From assembly GCA_021823905.1 (NCBI GenBank), contig JAKALX010000046.1:1-14490 (forward strand): a stretch of DNA of 14,490 nucleotides, given 5' to 3'. Source of the stretch: Chloroflexota bacterium. Its GTDB lineage: Bacteria; Chloroflexota; Dehalococcoidia; Tepidiformales; Tepidiformaceae. A model generated the notes under the pieces. That model was not told where the DNA came from and did no database searches. It saw only the letters and a list, made by a program, of their open reading frames with translations. The position numbers were made by a program, and so were the translations under genes. Below are positions 1-6,297 of this stretch, piece after piece; positions within the stretch are counted from its first letter, which is position 1, and every line of letters starts with the position of its first letter.

Positions 1-3
1 AAG

Positions 4-600
4 TTGGTCCTCTGGCTTTCCAGCCGCTTCGTCCTCCCCGCGCTTGCGCTGGCCGCGCTGTTGCTGGTCTCCTGCCGCGGGCTTGAGTCTTCCGCCGGGC
101 CGACGGCCAGCGTGTCTCCGGCAGGCTCAACGCCCTCCACACCGCCTCCGGCGACTGTTTTCCTCACGCCGACGGCTACGACGGCTATTGCCGTCCCGAC
201 CCCAACGCCCGCCCTGCCAGCGACGGCGCCCGTCTGCGCGAAGGACGGCTACACCGTCAGCGCCTCGGCGCAGGGCGCGACCGGGAGTGTGGCGATATCG
301 ATTCGGTTCAAGGCGAAGGGCGAGCCCTGCACGGTCGGCGAGCCGCTCGTGGTGGCTCTCTTTGATCGGGGCGGTAACCCGCTGCTCGGGATTGCGAGCA
401 ACCCGGCGACGTTCCCTACCGGCTTCGTCGCGGGCGCCGAAGGAGTGACCAGGGTGGTGACCTGGTCGAACTGGTGCGCGGCGCCCGGAACGTTCAGCGC
501 CAGCGTTGCGGCCGGCGGTCCGGTCGTCTTCGTGCCCATCGCGGCGCCGCCTCGTTGCGACGCTCCGAGTCAAAAATCCGCGCTCAGCCTTCACCCCTGA
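4..600 (+). CDS. Exported lipoprotein, DUF4232-like (5' end uncertain)
   Basis: Probable surface lipoprotein of unknown function. The N-terminus has an Arg, a hydrophobic stretch (about residues 9-22) and a lipobox LVSC ending at Cys24, so the mature protein should be lipid-anchored. Residues about 25-75 are a Ser/Thr/Pro-rich linker with TPTP runs. The rest is a compact beta-type domain with four cysteines, the third in a W-S-N-W-C motif near residue 157, which resembles the DUF4232 pattern and suggests two disulfides. The first possible start is TTG at position 4; the frame is open to the window edge, so the true start could lie upstream, although the signal peptide begins sensibly here. 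It ends 66 bases before the ABC ATPase gene. The family call is tentative; lipoprotein status is well supported. Confidence 0.72.
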   Translation: MVLWLSSRFVLPALALAALLLVSCRGLESSAGPTASVSPAGSTPSTPPPATVFLTPTATTAIAVPTPTPALPATAPVCAKDGYTVSASAQGATGSVAISIRFKAKGEPCTVGEPLVVALFDRGGNPLLGIASNPATFPTGFVAGAEGVTRVVTWSNWCAAPGTFSASVAAGGPVVFVPIAAPPRCDAPSQKSALSLHP

Positions 601-654
601 CCTTCGCACCCGGCATTAGGACCACGCGGCCGTCGCCGCCCGGGACTCGGGGCG

Positions 655-660
655 TAGGAT
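655..660 (+). promoter_or_regulatory. -10 box for a likely leaderless ABC transporter transcript
   Basis: TAGGAT matches the TATAAT consensus at four of six positions and is followed by exactly six bases before the ATG at 667. Transcription would then start at the A of the start codon. No Shine-Dalgarno sequence at a usable spacing precedes the ATG. No convincing -35 box is visible. Confidence 0.45.
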
Positions 661-666
661 TGAGGC

Positions 667-1575
667 ATGACCGGCCGCGAACCGCCCGCCATCCTCACCG
701 ACGGCCTGAGCAAGCGCTACGACGTGCGGTTCGCGCTCGACGGGCTCTCGCTTCGAGTGGAGCAGGGCGAGATTTTCGGCTTCCTCGGTCCGAACGGCGC
801 GGGCAAGAGCACGACGATCCGCCTGCTGCTTGATCTCATCCGCCCAACGAGGGGCCGCGCTGAGATCCTGGGCCACGACTGCCAGCGCGAATCGGTCGCG
901 GTTCGCGATCTCGTCGGCTATCTCCCCGGCGACCTGCGCCTGTACGGCGGCCTGCGAGGTCACGAAACGATCGAGCTCTTCGCCTCGATGCGAAAGCGGC
1001 GGACCGACCCGGCGTTCGTGAAGGAGATCGCGGCAGAGCTGCAGCTTGATCTCCAGAAGCACGCCGGCGCCTTGTCGAAGGGCAACCGGCAGAAGCTCGG
1101 TGTCCTCATCGCCCTGCTGGGCGATCCGAAGGTGCTGCTCCTCGACGAGCCGACGTCGGGCCTCGATCCGATCATGCAGCGAGCTGTCTGGGCGATCCTC
1201 CGGCGCATGGCCGGCCGCGGCCTGACGGTGTTCTTCTCCAGTCATGTGATGAGCGAGGTCGAGCAGATCTGCGAGCGCGTTGCGATCCTGCGCGAGGGGC
1301 GGCTCGTGACCGTCCAACCTGTCTCGGAGCTCAAGGCTCACGGCCTCCGCCATGTGGTCGTTTCCTTCGCCGGCGCCGCGCCGGCGGCGGGCAGCTTCGC
1401 CATCCCGGGGGTGCGCGAAGTCGAGCGATCCCACGCGGCGATCGAGTTCGAAGTCACCGGAGAGATAGATGGGCTCCTGAAAGCGCTCGCCGCTTATCGC
1501 GTGGCCGACCTCCGCACCGAGCAGCCCTCGCTCGACGAGATCCTGCTGGCTTACTACGAAGGAGCAACGGCATGA
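667..1575 (+). CDS. ABC transporter ATP-binding protein (ABC-2 type exporter)
   Basis: ATPase subunit that should power the membrane permease encoded immediately downstream. All ATP-site motifs are present: Walker A GPNGAGKST (residues 41-49), signature LSKGNRQ (136-142), Walker B KVLLLDEP (155-162) with catalytic Glu161, D-loop GLDP (165-168) and H-loop His193 in SSH. At 302 residues it has the usual length of the CcmA/NatA/drug-exporter type, with a C-terminal extension of about 80 residues after the nucleotide-binding domain. Its stop overlaps the permease start (ATGA at 1572-1575), so translation is probably coupled. The start at 667 has a -10-like box six bases upstream. The substrate cannot be told; drugs, lipids or peptides are all possible. 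Confidence 0.93.
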   Translation: MTGREPPAILTDGLSKRYDVRFALDGLSLRVEQGEIFGFLGPNGAGKSTTIRLLLDLIRPTRGRAEILGHDCQRESVAVRDLVGYLPGDLRLYGGLRGHETIELFASMRKRRTDPAFVKEIAAELQLDLQKHAGALSKGNRQKLGVLIALLGDPKVLLLDEPTSGLDPIMQRAVWAILRRMAGRGLTVFFSSHVMSEVEQICERVAILREGRLVTVQPVSELKAHGLRHVVVSFAGAAPAAGSFAIPGVREVERSHAAIEFEVTGEIDGLLKALAAYRVADLRTEQPSLDEILLAYYEGATA

Positions 1576-2456
1576 ACCGGCGGTTTCCCGTCGCGCGCAA
1601 GACGCTCCGCGATTATCGCGGGCAGGTGCTGGCCATGGCGTTCGTTGCCGCGCTGATCGGGTTCATGGACATCCTCATCTACCCGCAGTACCGGGACGCT
1701 CTCGGTGACTTCAAGATGCCCGACTGCATGCAGTCGATGATCGGCGAGGGCCAGTCCATCACGAGCCCGGCGGGCTTCATCAGCGGTGAGTTCTTCTCGT
1801 GGGTGCCGTTGCTCTTCATCACGGTCGCAATCATCGCGGGGACCGGGGCGACTGCCGGCGAAGAGGCCACGGGTACGATGGACATCCTCCTCGCGCAACC
1901 GATCGACCGGCGCCGGCTCGTGCTCGAAAAGGCAGCGGGCATCGGCCTGTCGGTATGCGCCGGCATGCTGCTGTCCCTCCTGGGCTTCTACGTTGCCAAG
2001 CCGTTTGCCGACTTCCCGTTGAGTGCCTGGCGGCTGACCGAGACCATGGTCGCGACCATGCCCATCGTCCTCCTCTTCGGGGCACTCGCACTCTGGGCCG
2101 GCGTTACCTTCCCCAGCCGTGGCATCGCCGCCATGGCCTCGATCGGCGTGCTGGTCGCAGCCTATTTCCTGCAATTGATGGGCCCGACGCTCGACCTGCT
2201 CCGCACGCCGCAGAAGTTCTCGCCGTTCTACTGGTCCGATGCGTCACACGTCCTCGTCAACGGATTCGACCTGGCGCGCTTTGGCGGAATGCTGGCTGTC
2301 GCGGCGGTGGTGCTCGTTGCCGCGCTCTGGAACTTCGAGCGCCGGGATGTCACGGCGGGCACGCGTGAGTGGTCGCTTCGCTCGCTCGTCCGCCGGAACC
2401 ATGAGGAGCCCGAGCCATCAGAAGGGCCCGCGAGGAGCGAGCTGCGCAAGGCGTAG
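1572..2456 (+). CDS. ABC-2 type transporter permease
   Basis: Integral membrane partner of the preceding ATPase. The 294-residue protein begins with a basic N-terminus, then a first hydrophobic segment (about residues 17-38), a large extracytoplasmic loop, a segment starting WVPLLFITVAIIAG, the motif GEEATGTMDILLAQP followed by the basic coupling stretch IDRRRL, and further hydrophobic segments to about residue 255, six in all. The E-x-x-G-T-x-x-x-L-L-x-x-P motif is characteristic of ABC-2 permeases (ABC2_membrane_2/NatB-like). The C-terminal 40 residues are charged and cytoplasmic. It shares a four-base ATGA overlap with the ATPase gene. No substrate-binding protein is adjacent, which fits an exporter. 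Confidence 0.9.
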   Translation: MNRRFPVARKTLRDYRGQVLAMAFVAALIGFMDILIYPQYRDALGDFKMPDCMQSMIGEGQSITSPAGFISGEFFSWVPLLFITVAIIAGTGATAGEEATGTMDILLAQPIDRRRLVLEKAAGIGLSVCAGMLLSLLGFYVAKPFADFPLSAWRLTETMVATMPIVLLFGALALWAGVTFPSRGIAAMASIGVLVAAYFLQLMGPTLDLLRTPQKFSPFYWSDASHVLVNGFDLARFGGMLAVAAVVLVAALWNFERRDVTAGTREWSLRSLVRRNHEEPEPSEGPARSELRKA

Positions 2457-2484
2457 TTGTGGCGTGCGGTAAGATTCAGGCACG

Positions 2485-2796
2485 ATGCGCGAAGTTCTGC
2501 CGATTAGCACCGAGGTGCTTGCCGATTTCTGCCGGCGATGGCGGATCCGCGAACTGGCGTTGTTCGGCTCAGCCCTCCGCCCGGACTTTCGTGACGAGAG
2601 CGACTTCGATCTCATCGCCACGTTTGTCCCCGAGGTCCGCTGGAACGTGCTCGATCACTTGAAGATGGAAGAGGAGCTGGCGGATCTCCTTGGCCGCCCG
2701 TGCGACATCGTCACCAGGGAAGCATTGGACGAAGACCCGAATTTCCTGCGGCGCAACCGTATTCTCGCGAACGCGCAAACCATCTATGCGGCCTGA
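2485..2796 (+). CDS. mntA: MNT-family nucleotidyltransferase antitoxin (MntA-like)
   Basis: Minimal nucleotidyltransferase of 103 residues. The family's GSX10DXD signature is intact: G28-S29, ten residues, then D40-F41-D42; a third metal-binding acid is probably D74 in the C-D-I-V strand. In characterised HEPN/MNT toxin-antitoxin systems such proteins AMPylate a tyrosine of the HEPN RNase and silence it. The gene overlaps the next start codon by 11 bases (ATG at 2786), the usual MNT-HEPN arrangement, but that downstream gene is truncated here. The start at 2485 has no Shine-Dalgarno; a TAAGAT box lies nine bases upstream, so the leader may be only a few bases long. Function as an antitoxin is from family knowledge; the present one has no intact partner in the window. 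Confidence 0.85.
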   Translation: MREVLPISTEVLADFCRRWRIRELALFGSALRPDFRDESDFDLIATFVPEVRWNVLDHLKMEEELADLLGRPCDIVTREALDEDPNFLRRNRILANAQTIYAA

Positions 2797-2941
2797 CGAG
2801 GATTGCCTGCTCGACATTTCGCTGGCCGGCAGGCGGGTCATCACCTTCGTCGAGGGCATGAGCTTTGACGCCTTCGCCGCGGACCCGGCCTACCGCAGCG
2901 CCCGCCCACCGTCGATCAGCATGATGCTTCCCGTGGTGTAG
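2786..2941 (+). pseudogene. Truncated HEPN (DUF86) toxin remnant
   Basis: The reading frame begins at the ATG overlapping the end of the MNT gene and encodes MRPDEDCLLDISLAGRR, followed by a FVEGMSFDAF motif and a DPAYRSA motif. This is the typical first helix pair of DUF86/HEPN RNase toxins, which are normally about 110-115 residues long. After about residue 39 (near base 2902) the resemblance stops, the frame reads unrelated residues antisense to the SDR gene, and it ends with TAG at 2939-2941. The C-terminal R-X4-6-H catalytic motif and the AMPylated tyrosine region are absent, so no RNase activity is expected. The remnant overlaps the convergent SDR stop codon at 2890-2892, which places the rearrangement junction at about 2890-2905. 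Confidence 0.75.
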
Positions 2942-3645
2942 CCGCTCGCGTCGCTGGCCAGGTAGAGTGCGGCGCCAACCATGTCGGCCGGCGCCGCCAG
3001 CCGGCCCAGGGGGATGTCCGCTCGTAACCCCTCGCCGTGGCGGCTTTCGAAGAGGTCACTGGTGAAGTCGGTTTCGGTCCAGCCCGGCGCGATACCGTTC
3101 ACGCGGATGCCGCGGTCGGCCCATTCGAGCGCGAGCACCTTCGTCATCTGGTCCATGCCGGCCTTCGCCGCGCAGTACGCGCCGAGCCGCGCGAGCGGCA
3201 CCTGCCCGCCGATGGAGCTGACGTTGATCACGCTGCCCGGGCGGCTCTCCGCGAGCAGCCGCCTGGCCACCTCGATGGCCGTGAAGTATGCCCCGCGCAG
3301 GTTCACGGCGAACACGTTGTCCCATTCCTCGACGGTTACGAACTCTGCGCGCCGGTACATCGCGTTCGTGGCTGCATTGTTCACGACGACGTCGACGGGG
3401 CCGATCTGCCAGCACTCTTCAACCAGGCTGGCGATCTGGGCTGGATCCCCGTTGTCGCAGGGCTTGCCGATCGCCTGGGCTCCGAGGCTGGCGGCGGCTT
3501 CGCGCGTGCCCGCCTCGCTCCGCCCCGTGATGATGACCCGCGCGCCGGCGTCGATGAACGTCCGCGCGATCGCGTAGCCGATTCCACGCGTTCCGCCGGT
3601 GATCAGCGCGGTCTTGCCTTCAAGTGAAAAGAGGGACTCTGTCAT
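2890..3645 (-). CDS. SDR family NAD(P)-dependent oxidoreductase
   Basis: Classical short-chain dehydrogenase/reductase of 251 residues, the standard length. Rossmann motif TGGTRGIG (16-23), the NNAA motif (89-92), structural Asn115, catalytic Ser144 in INVSS, and Tyr157-X3-Lys161 in the YCAAK motif are all present. Gly41-Arg42 at the end of the second strand suggests NADP(H) preference, though this is only an inference. The substrate is unknown; FabG-like 3-oxoacyl reductases and sugar or alcohol dehydrogenases share this form. The start at 3645 has no Shine-Dalgarno but has a TACACT box exactly six bases upstream. It lies 32 bases downstream of the PAS gene on the same strand. Its last codons overlap the broken HEPN toxin, so the final few residues may be altered by the rearrangement. 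Confidence 0.93.
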   Translation of the reverse strand: MTESLFSLEGKTALITGGTRGIGYAIARTFIDAGARVIITGRSEAGTREAAASLGAQAIGKPCDNGDPAQIASLVEECWQIGPVDVVVNNAATNAMYRRAEFVTVEEWDNVFAVNLRGAYFTAIEVARRLLAESRPGSVINVSSIGGQVPLARLGAYCAAKAGMDQMTKVLALEWADRGIRVNGIAPGWTETDFTSDLFESRHGEGLRADIPLGRLAAPADMVGAALYLASDASGYTTGSIMLIDGGRALR

Positions 3646-3651
3646 GGCGCG

Positions 3652-3657
3652 AGTGTA
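3652..3657 (-). promoter_or_regulatory. -10 box for a likely leaderless SDR transcript
   Basis: On the minus strand TACACT (four of six matches to TATAAT) is followed by six bases and then the ATG at 3645-3643. Transcription starting at the normal distance would begin at the start codon. It lies between the PAS stop and the SDR start, which suggests the SDR can be transcribed on its own. No -35 box is recognisable. Confidence 0.4.
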
Positions 3658-3677
3658 GGGAGCTGCCCGGCTCGCCG

Positions 3678-4811
3678 CTACCGCGCCTTCGGGTGGTTGC
3701 TCTGCTGCTGGCCGGTCACGTCGATGAACGCCCCGATGTAGCTGCGCACGTCGCCGTCCTCGTCGATCTCGGCGCGGGCACGGGAGTTGATCCAGCGGAC
3801 CTCTCCATCAGGACGGACCACGCGGAAGACAGCCTCGAACGGCACGCCCTTCGACAGCGCCTGCTCCCAGGTTGTCCGGTGCCGGGGCACGTCATCGGGG
3901 TGGACGAAGGACGTCCATAGCCGGCCGAGCGCGAGCTCGCGGCTGTAGCCGAGGACCGCGCAGGCTTCCGCGTTCACGTAGATACACACGCCCTCGGCGT
4001 CGGCGCGCACGATGCCGACCGGCGCCACCGCCGTGAGCACTTCGAGCCGCCGTTCTGTTTCGCGCAGCGCCGACTCAGCCTCGCGTTGGGCGGTAACGTC
4101 GCGGATGACGATGCCCAGGCCGGTCTGCGGCGCCCGCGCGATGCCGGCGGCGCCAATGAACGCTTCGCCATCCGCGCGGACCAGCAAGAGCTCGCTCGTG
4201 GTTGGCGGGCGCAGCTCGCCGGCGAGCCCGAGCCCGAGCAGGATGGCGCCGTATTCGTCGCGGTACGGCGCGGGGACGAATCGTTCGAACGGCTGCCCGA
4301 TTGCCTCCTCGGGACGGACACGGAACATCGCCAGCGCCGCGGGGTTCGCCGTCTGGATCACGAGGTCGTCGTCGACGGTGACGATGGCTTCCTGGGCGGC
4401 GGCCACCAGGCCGGCGATCGTGGCGTCGGCGGGCGCGGCGGAGTCTTCCTCGAAGACGAGCACCCACGCGGGCCGGCCGTCCCAGGTGATTGGGTTCCCC
4501 CTGGCCCGCCACGTTCGCGCCCCGTCCCCTGTTCCGGCCAACGTGACATCCAGCGCGAACGGCCGCGCGAGCGAAAGCGCGTTGGCCAGCGGCGCGTCCT
4601 CAGCCGCCGCGCGTGCGTCGAGCAGCGAGGGCAGATGGCAGCCCGCCAGGCCTTCCGGTGGGCGCCCCAGGAGGGAACAGGCGGCGGCGTTGGCTTCAGT
4701 CACCCGGCAGGTGGCGGCGTCCACCACGCAGGTGGCCGCGGGGCTGAGCGCGAAGAGGCTCGCGAACTGGGCGGCGTGGCCCCCGGTGGGCGGCTCGGCC
4801 GGGCTGTTCAC
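3678..4811 (-). CDS. Multi-PAS domain protein without output domain
   Basis: A 377-residue soluble protein made of three tandem PAS domains, about residues 15-120, 130-240 and 250-370. The second ends in the typical IVIRDVTAQREAE linker helix and the third carries a PAC motif ending YIGAFIDVTGQQ. The third domain is the best PAS_3-type match, with GEVRWINSRARAE. No transmembrane segment, histidine kinase, GGDEF/EAL, HTH or phosphatase domain follows: the protein ends eleven residues after the last PAC strand. It may act as a protein-protein signalling adaptor or be a shortened kinase. The start is GTG at 4811 with a weak AAAGG upstream; the SDR gene follows 32 bases downstream. The signal sensed cannot be read from the sequence. 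Confidence 0.85.
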   Translation of the reverse strand: MNSPAEPPTGGHAAQFASLFALSPAATCVVDAATCRVTEANAAACSLLGRPPEGLAGCHLPSLLDARAAAEDAPLANALSLARPFALDVTLAGTGDGARTWRARGNPITWDGRPAWVLVFEEDSAAPADATIAGLVAAAQEAIVTVDDDLVIQTANPAALAMFRVRPEEAIGQPFERFVPAPYRDEYGAILLGLGLAGELRPPTTSELLLVRADGEAFIGAAGIARAPQTGLGIVIRDVTAQREAESALRETERRLEVLTAVAPVGIVRADAEGVCIYVNAEACAVLGYSRELALGRLWTSFVHPDDVPRHRTTWEQALSKGVPFEAVFRVVRPDGEVRWINSRARAEIDEDGDVRSYIGAFIDVTGQQQSNHPKAR

Positions 4812-4981
4812 GGCCTTTCACCCGCATCTCGAAATTCATCCAGGGAACGGTTCAGGCTCGCCATGATCCATCCAGTTCCAGGGTCCGGAGCTGAGACGGG
4901 CCATGATAAACACGGAGATGGAGCTTAAGTGTGAAGAAACGACCACAGTCCAGCCCTTTTCGCCGGATGCCCAAGCGCGGC

Positions 4982-4987
4982 TAGAAT
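4982..4987 (+). promoter_or_regulatory. -10 box for a likely leaderless thioesterase transcript
   Basis: TAGAAT matches TATAAT at five of six positions and is followed by exactly six bases before the ATG at 4994. The six bases are CGGAGG; although this looks like a Shine-Dalgarno sequence, it abuts the ATG and cannot work at zero spacing. A possible poor -35 box (TTCGCC, 4959-4964) lies 17 bases upstream. Confidence 0.5.
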
Positions 4988-4993
4988 CGGAGG

Positions 4994-5677
4994 ATGACGT
5001 ACCCCCGACACCCGTTGCTGGGCCCGCCCGGCGCCGCCTGGATCCCGGATGACGCCCCGCCGGAGGGCAAGCGCGCCGCTCTCCAGCGTCTCGCTGGCGC
5101 GCTCCGCGACACGATCGAGCTGCTCATGGACACCGAGGCGCCCGAGGACGAGATCCTCGAAGCCGCCCGCGCCGCCGAGGCGTTCACGGCGCGCCTGGCT
5201 GCGTTTCCTCGCGCACGGGCGCTCTGGGGATTCGCCGAGAGCTCGAACTCGGGCGATTCACGCGCCTTCTTCGACAGCAGCCCGCTCATCGGCCTCGGGA
5301 ACCCGGTGGCGCCGCCGCTCCGTCTCGTCACCGTGGAAGATCACGTCGAGGGGACGGCGATCTTCGGCACCGCCTACGAGGGGCCGCCCGGCCACGTCCA
5401 CGGCGGGATTGTGGCCGCCGCATTCGATGAAGTCCTCGGCATGGTCCAGTCCGTTACCGGCCACCCCGGCATGACGGGCACGCTCTCCGTTCGCTACCGG
5501 CGGCCGACGCCGCTCCACGTCGAGGTCCGTTTCTTCGGCCGGGTGGACCGTGTGGAAGGGCGCAAGATCTTCACGAGCGGCACGCTGATGGCAGGCGAGC
5601 AGCTCTGCGCCGAGGCAGAAGGGATCTTCGTGTCCGTCGATTTCGCCCGCATCCAGCGTCTCGCCGAGGGCCGTTGA
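4994..5677 (+). CDS. PaaI/THEM4-family acyl-CoA thioesterase (hotdog fold)
   Basis: Likely hydrolyses acyl- or aryl-CoA thioesters in the cytoplasm. The 227-residue protein has a charged helical N-terminal region (about residues 20-80) and a C-terminal hotdog domain. The active-site helix is recognisable in GHVHGGIVAAAFDEVLG: His136-Gly-Gly and Asp145 match the HGG-x(n)-D arrangement of THEM4/PaaI-like enzymes. A long N-terminal extension of this kind is common in actinobacterial and Chloroflexota members. It is monocistronic and divergent from the PAS gene, with 182 bases between them that carry nothing else I can name. The acyl chain specificity is unknown. Confidence 0.88.
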   Translation: MTYPRHPLLGPPGAAWIPDDAPPEGKRAALQRLAGALRDTIELLMDTEAPEDEILEAARAAEAFTARLAAFPRARALWGFAESSNSGDSRAFFDSSPLIGLGNPVAPPLRLVTVEDHVEGTAIFGTAYEGPPGHVHGGIVAAAFDEVLGMVQSVTGHPGMTGTLSVRYRRPTPLHVEVRFFGRVDRVEGRKIFTSGTLMAGEQLCAEAEGIFVSVDFARIQRLAEGR

Positions 5678-5705
5678 AGCCCGGCTGCTTCGGCCGTTAA
5701 CCAAA

Positions 5706-5729
5706 CAGACCACCCAATTGGGTGGTCTG
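5706..5729. terminator. Perfect 24-bp palindrome, likely terminator between convergent genes
   Basis: CAGACCACCC-AATT-GGGTGGTCTG is a perfect inverted repeat with 10-bp arms, 29 bases after the thioesterase stop and 54 bases after the zinc-ribbon stop on the other strand. On the minus strand it is followed by GTTTGGTTAA, a modest T-rich tract, so it fits a terminator for the zinc-ribbon gene and possibly both genes. Because the palindrome is exact through the centre, a dimeric regulator site cannot be excluded. Confidence 0.6.
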
Positions 5730-5783
5730 CCTGGGAGGGGTGCGGACCGCTGGCGGGCGGCCCACGGAGGAGGGATGACGTCT

Positions 5784-5966
5784 CTAACCGAAGCGCCACT
5801 CCGGCGTCAGCGCATGACACGCCGGGCAGTAGCGATCGCGGATCTCGTAGCCTGAGCGGCACTCGGGGCAGCGCCGCGCTTCAGGCGGGCGGACGACGAG
5901 GTACTGGGGGATGGCAGCCTCTTCGAAGATGCGCCGCCACCAGGGGCGCTGCGAATAGCGAAGCAT
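5784..5966 (-). CDS. Small zinc-ribbon protein under c-di-AMP riboswitch
   Basis: A 60-residue protein that I do not recognise as a named family. The first 25 residues are basic and aromatic (SQRPWWRRIFEE). The C-terminal half is a zinc ribbon with CPEC at residues 33-36 and CPAC at 47-50, followed by His51, so it should bind one zinc ion. The start at 5966 is chosen because GGAGG lies seven bases upstream with good spacing; a longer in-frame version from 6128 would run back into the riboswitch. A ydaO-class riboswitch ends about 100 bases upstream on the same strand with no other convincing gene between, so this gene is the apparent riboswitch target. A palindromic terminator follows. Role is unknown: zinc ribbons of this type may bind protein or nucleic acid. 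Confidence 0.7.
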   Translation of the reverse strand: MLRYSQRPWWRRIFEEAAIPQYLVVRPPEARRCPECRSGYEIRDRYCPACHALTPEWRFG

Positions 5967-6004
5967 CGCGTGCCTCCAGACGAGAACGGAACGCGCGTCG
6001 CGAA

Positions 6005-6020
6005 TCGCGGTGTACCGCGA
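6005..6020 (-). promoter_or_regulatory. Hairpin in the leader between riboswitch and zinc-ribbon gene
   Basis: On the minus-strand transcript UCGCGG-UACA-CCGCGA forms a 6-bp stem with a four-base loop. It has no U-tract, so it is not a standard intrinsic terminator. It lies between the riboswitch 3' end and the ribosome binding site and may be part of the expression platform. Confidence 0.35.
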
Positions 6021-6067
6021 GCCACGCGTGCATCCGGGCCATGAGAGGCATATGCGGCAGGCTGAAG

Positions 6068-6201
6068 GGCTGCCACGCCTCTCCCTTGCGCCTACGAGGT
6101 TAGCTGACGGGTTCGGTGAGGGAGTCACCTACTCCGCTTCCGCGGAGATTCACCCCAGGGGAGTGGGTCCCCCGTTCCACCTTGCGGCGGATTCGGCAGC
6201 C
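6068..6201 (-). promoter_or_regulatory. c-di-AMP riboswitch (ydaO/yuaA class)
   Basis: The minus strand carries the conserved blocks of the ydaO-yuaA aptamer in the right order: ACGGGGGACCCA, then GGGGUGAAUC, a CUCCGC-GGAA-GCGGAG hairpin followed by GUAGG, then CCGAACCCGUCAGCUAACC, UCGUAGGCG and finally GGGAGAGG. The ends close with a perfect 7-bp helix, GGCUGCC (6201-6195) with GGCAGCC (6074-6068). In characterised members this RNA binds cyclic di-AMP and usually turns expression off for cell-wall hydrolase, potassium or osmolyte transport genes. Here the nearest downstream gene is the 60-residue zinc-ribbon protein. Identification rests on my recall of the consensus; a covariance-model search would settle it. 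I could not place a convincing promoter upstream. Confidence 0.88.
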
Positions 6202-6297
6202 ACGTTGTACCACAGCCGGGCCCGCTTGCGTGTTAAGTGGACGTAAATTCTTCGCGCGCGCACCTCCCCCTTGCGGAGCTCGACGATCGCTGCTCAG

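Noticed and set aside
4812..4993. Divergent region between PAS and thioesterase genes as a riboswitch or small RNA
   Set aside because: It holds a few short repeated words such as CCATGAT but no conserved RNA motif or strong hairpin that I can recognise.
5967..6128. N-terminal extension of the zinc-ribbon protein to 114 residues
   Set aside because: It would translate through the 3' part of the riboswitch, its residues have no family character, and a strong GGAGG site sits before the ATG at 5966.
6204..6209. TACAAC on the minus strand as -10 box for the riboswitch transcript
   Set aside because: Transcription would start within the 5' strand of the closing helix and cut the aptamer short; the TTAACA upstream is also 21 bases away, too far for a -35 box.
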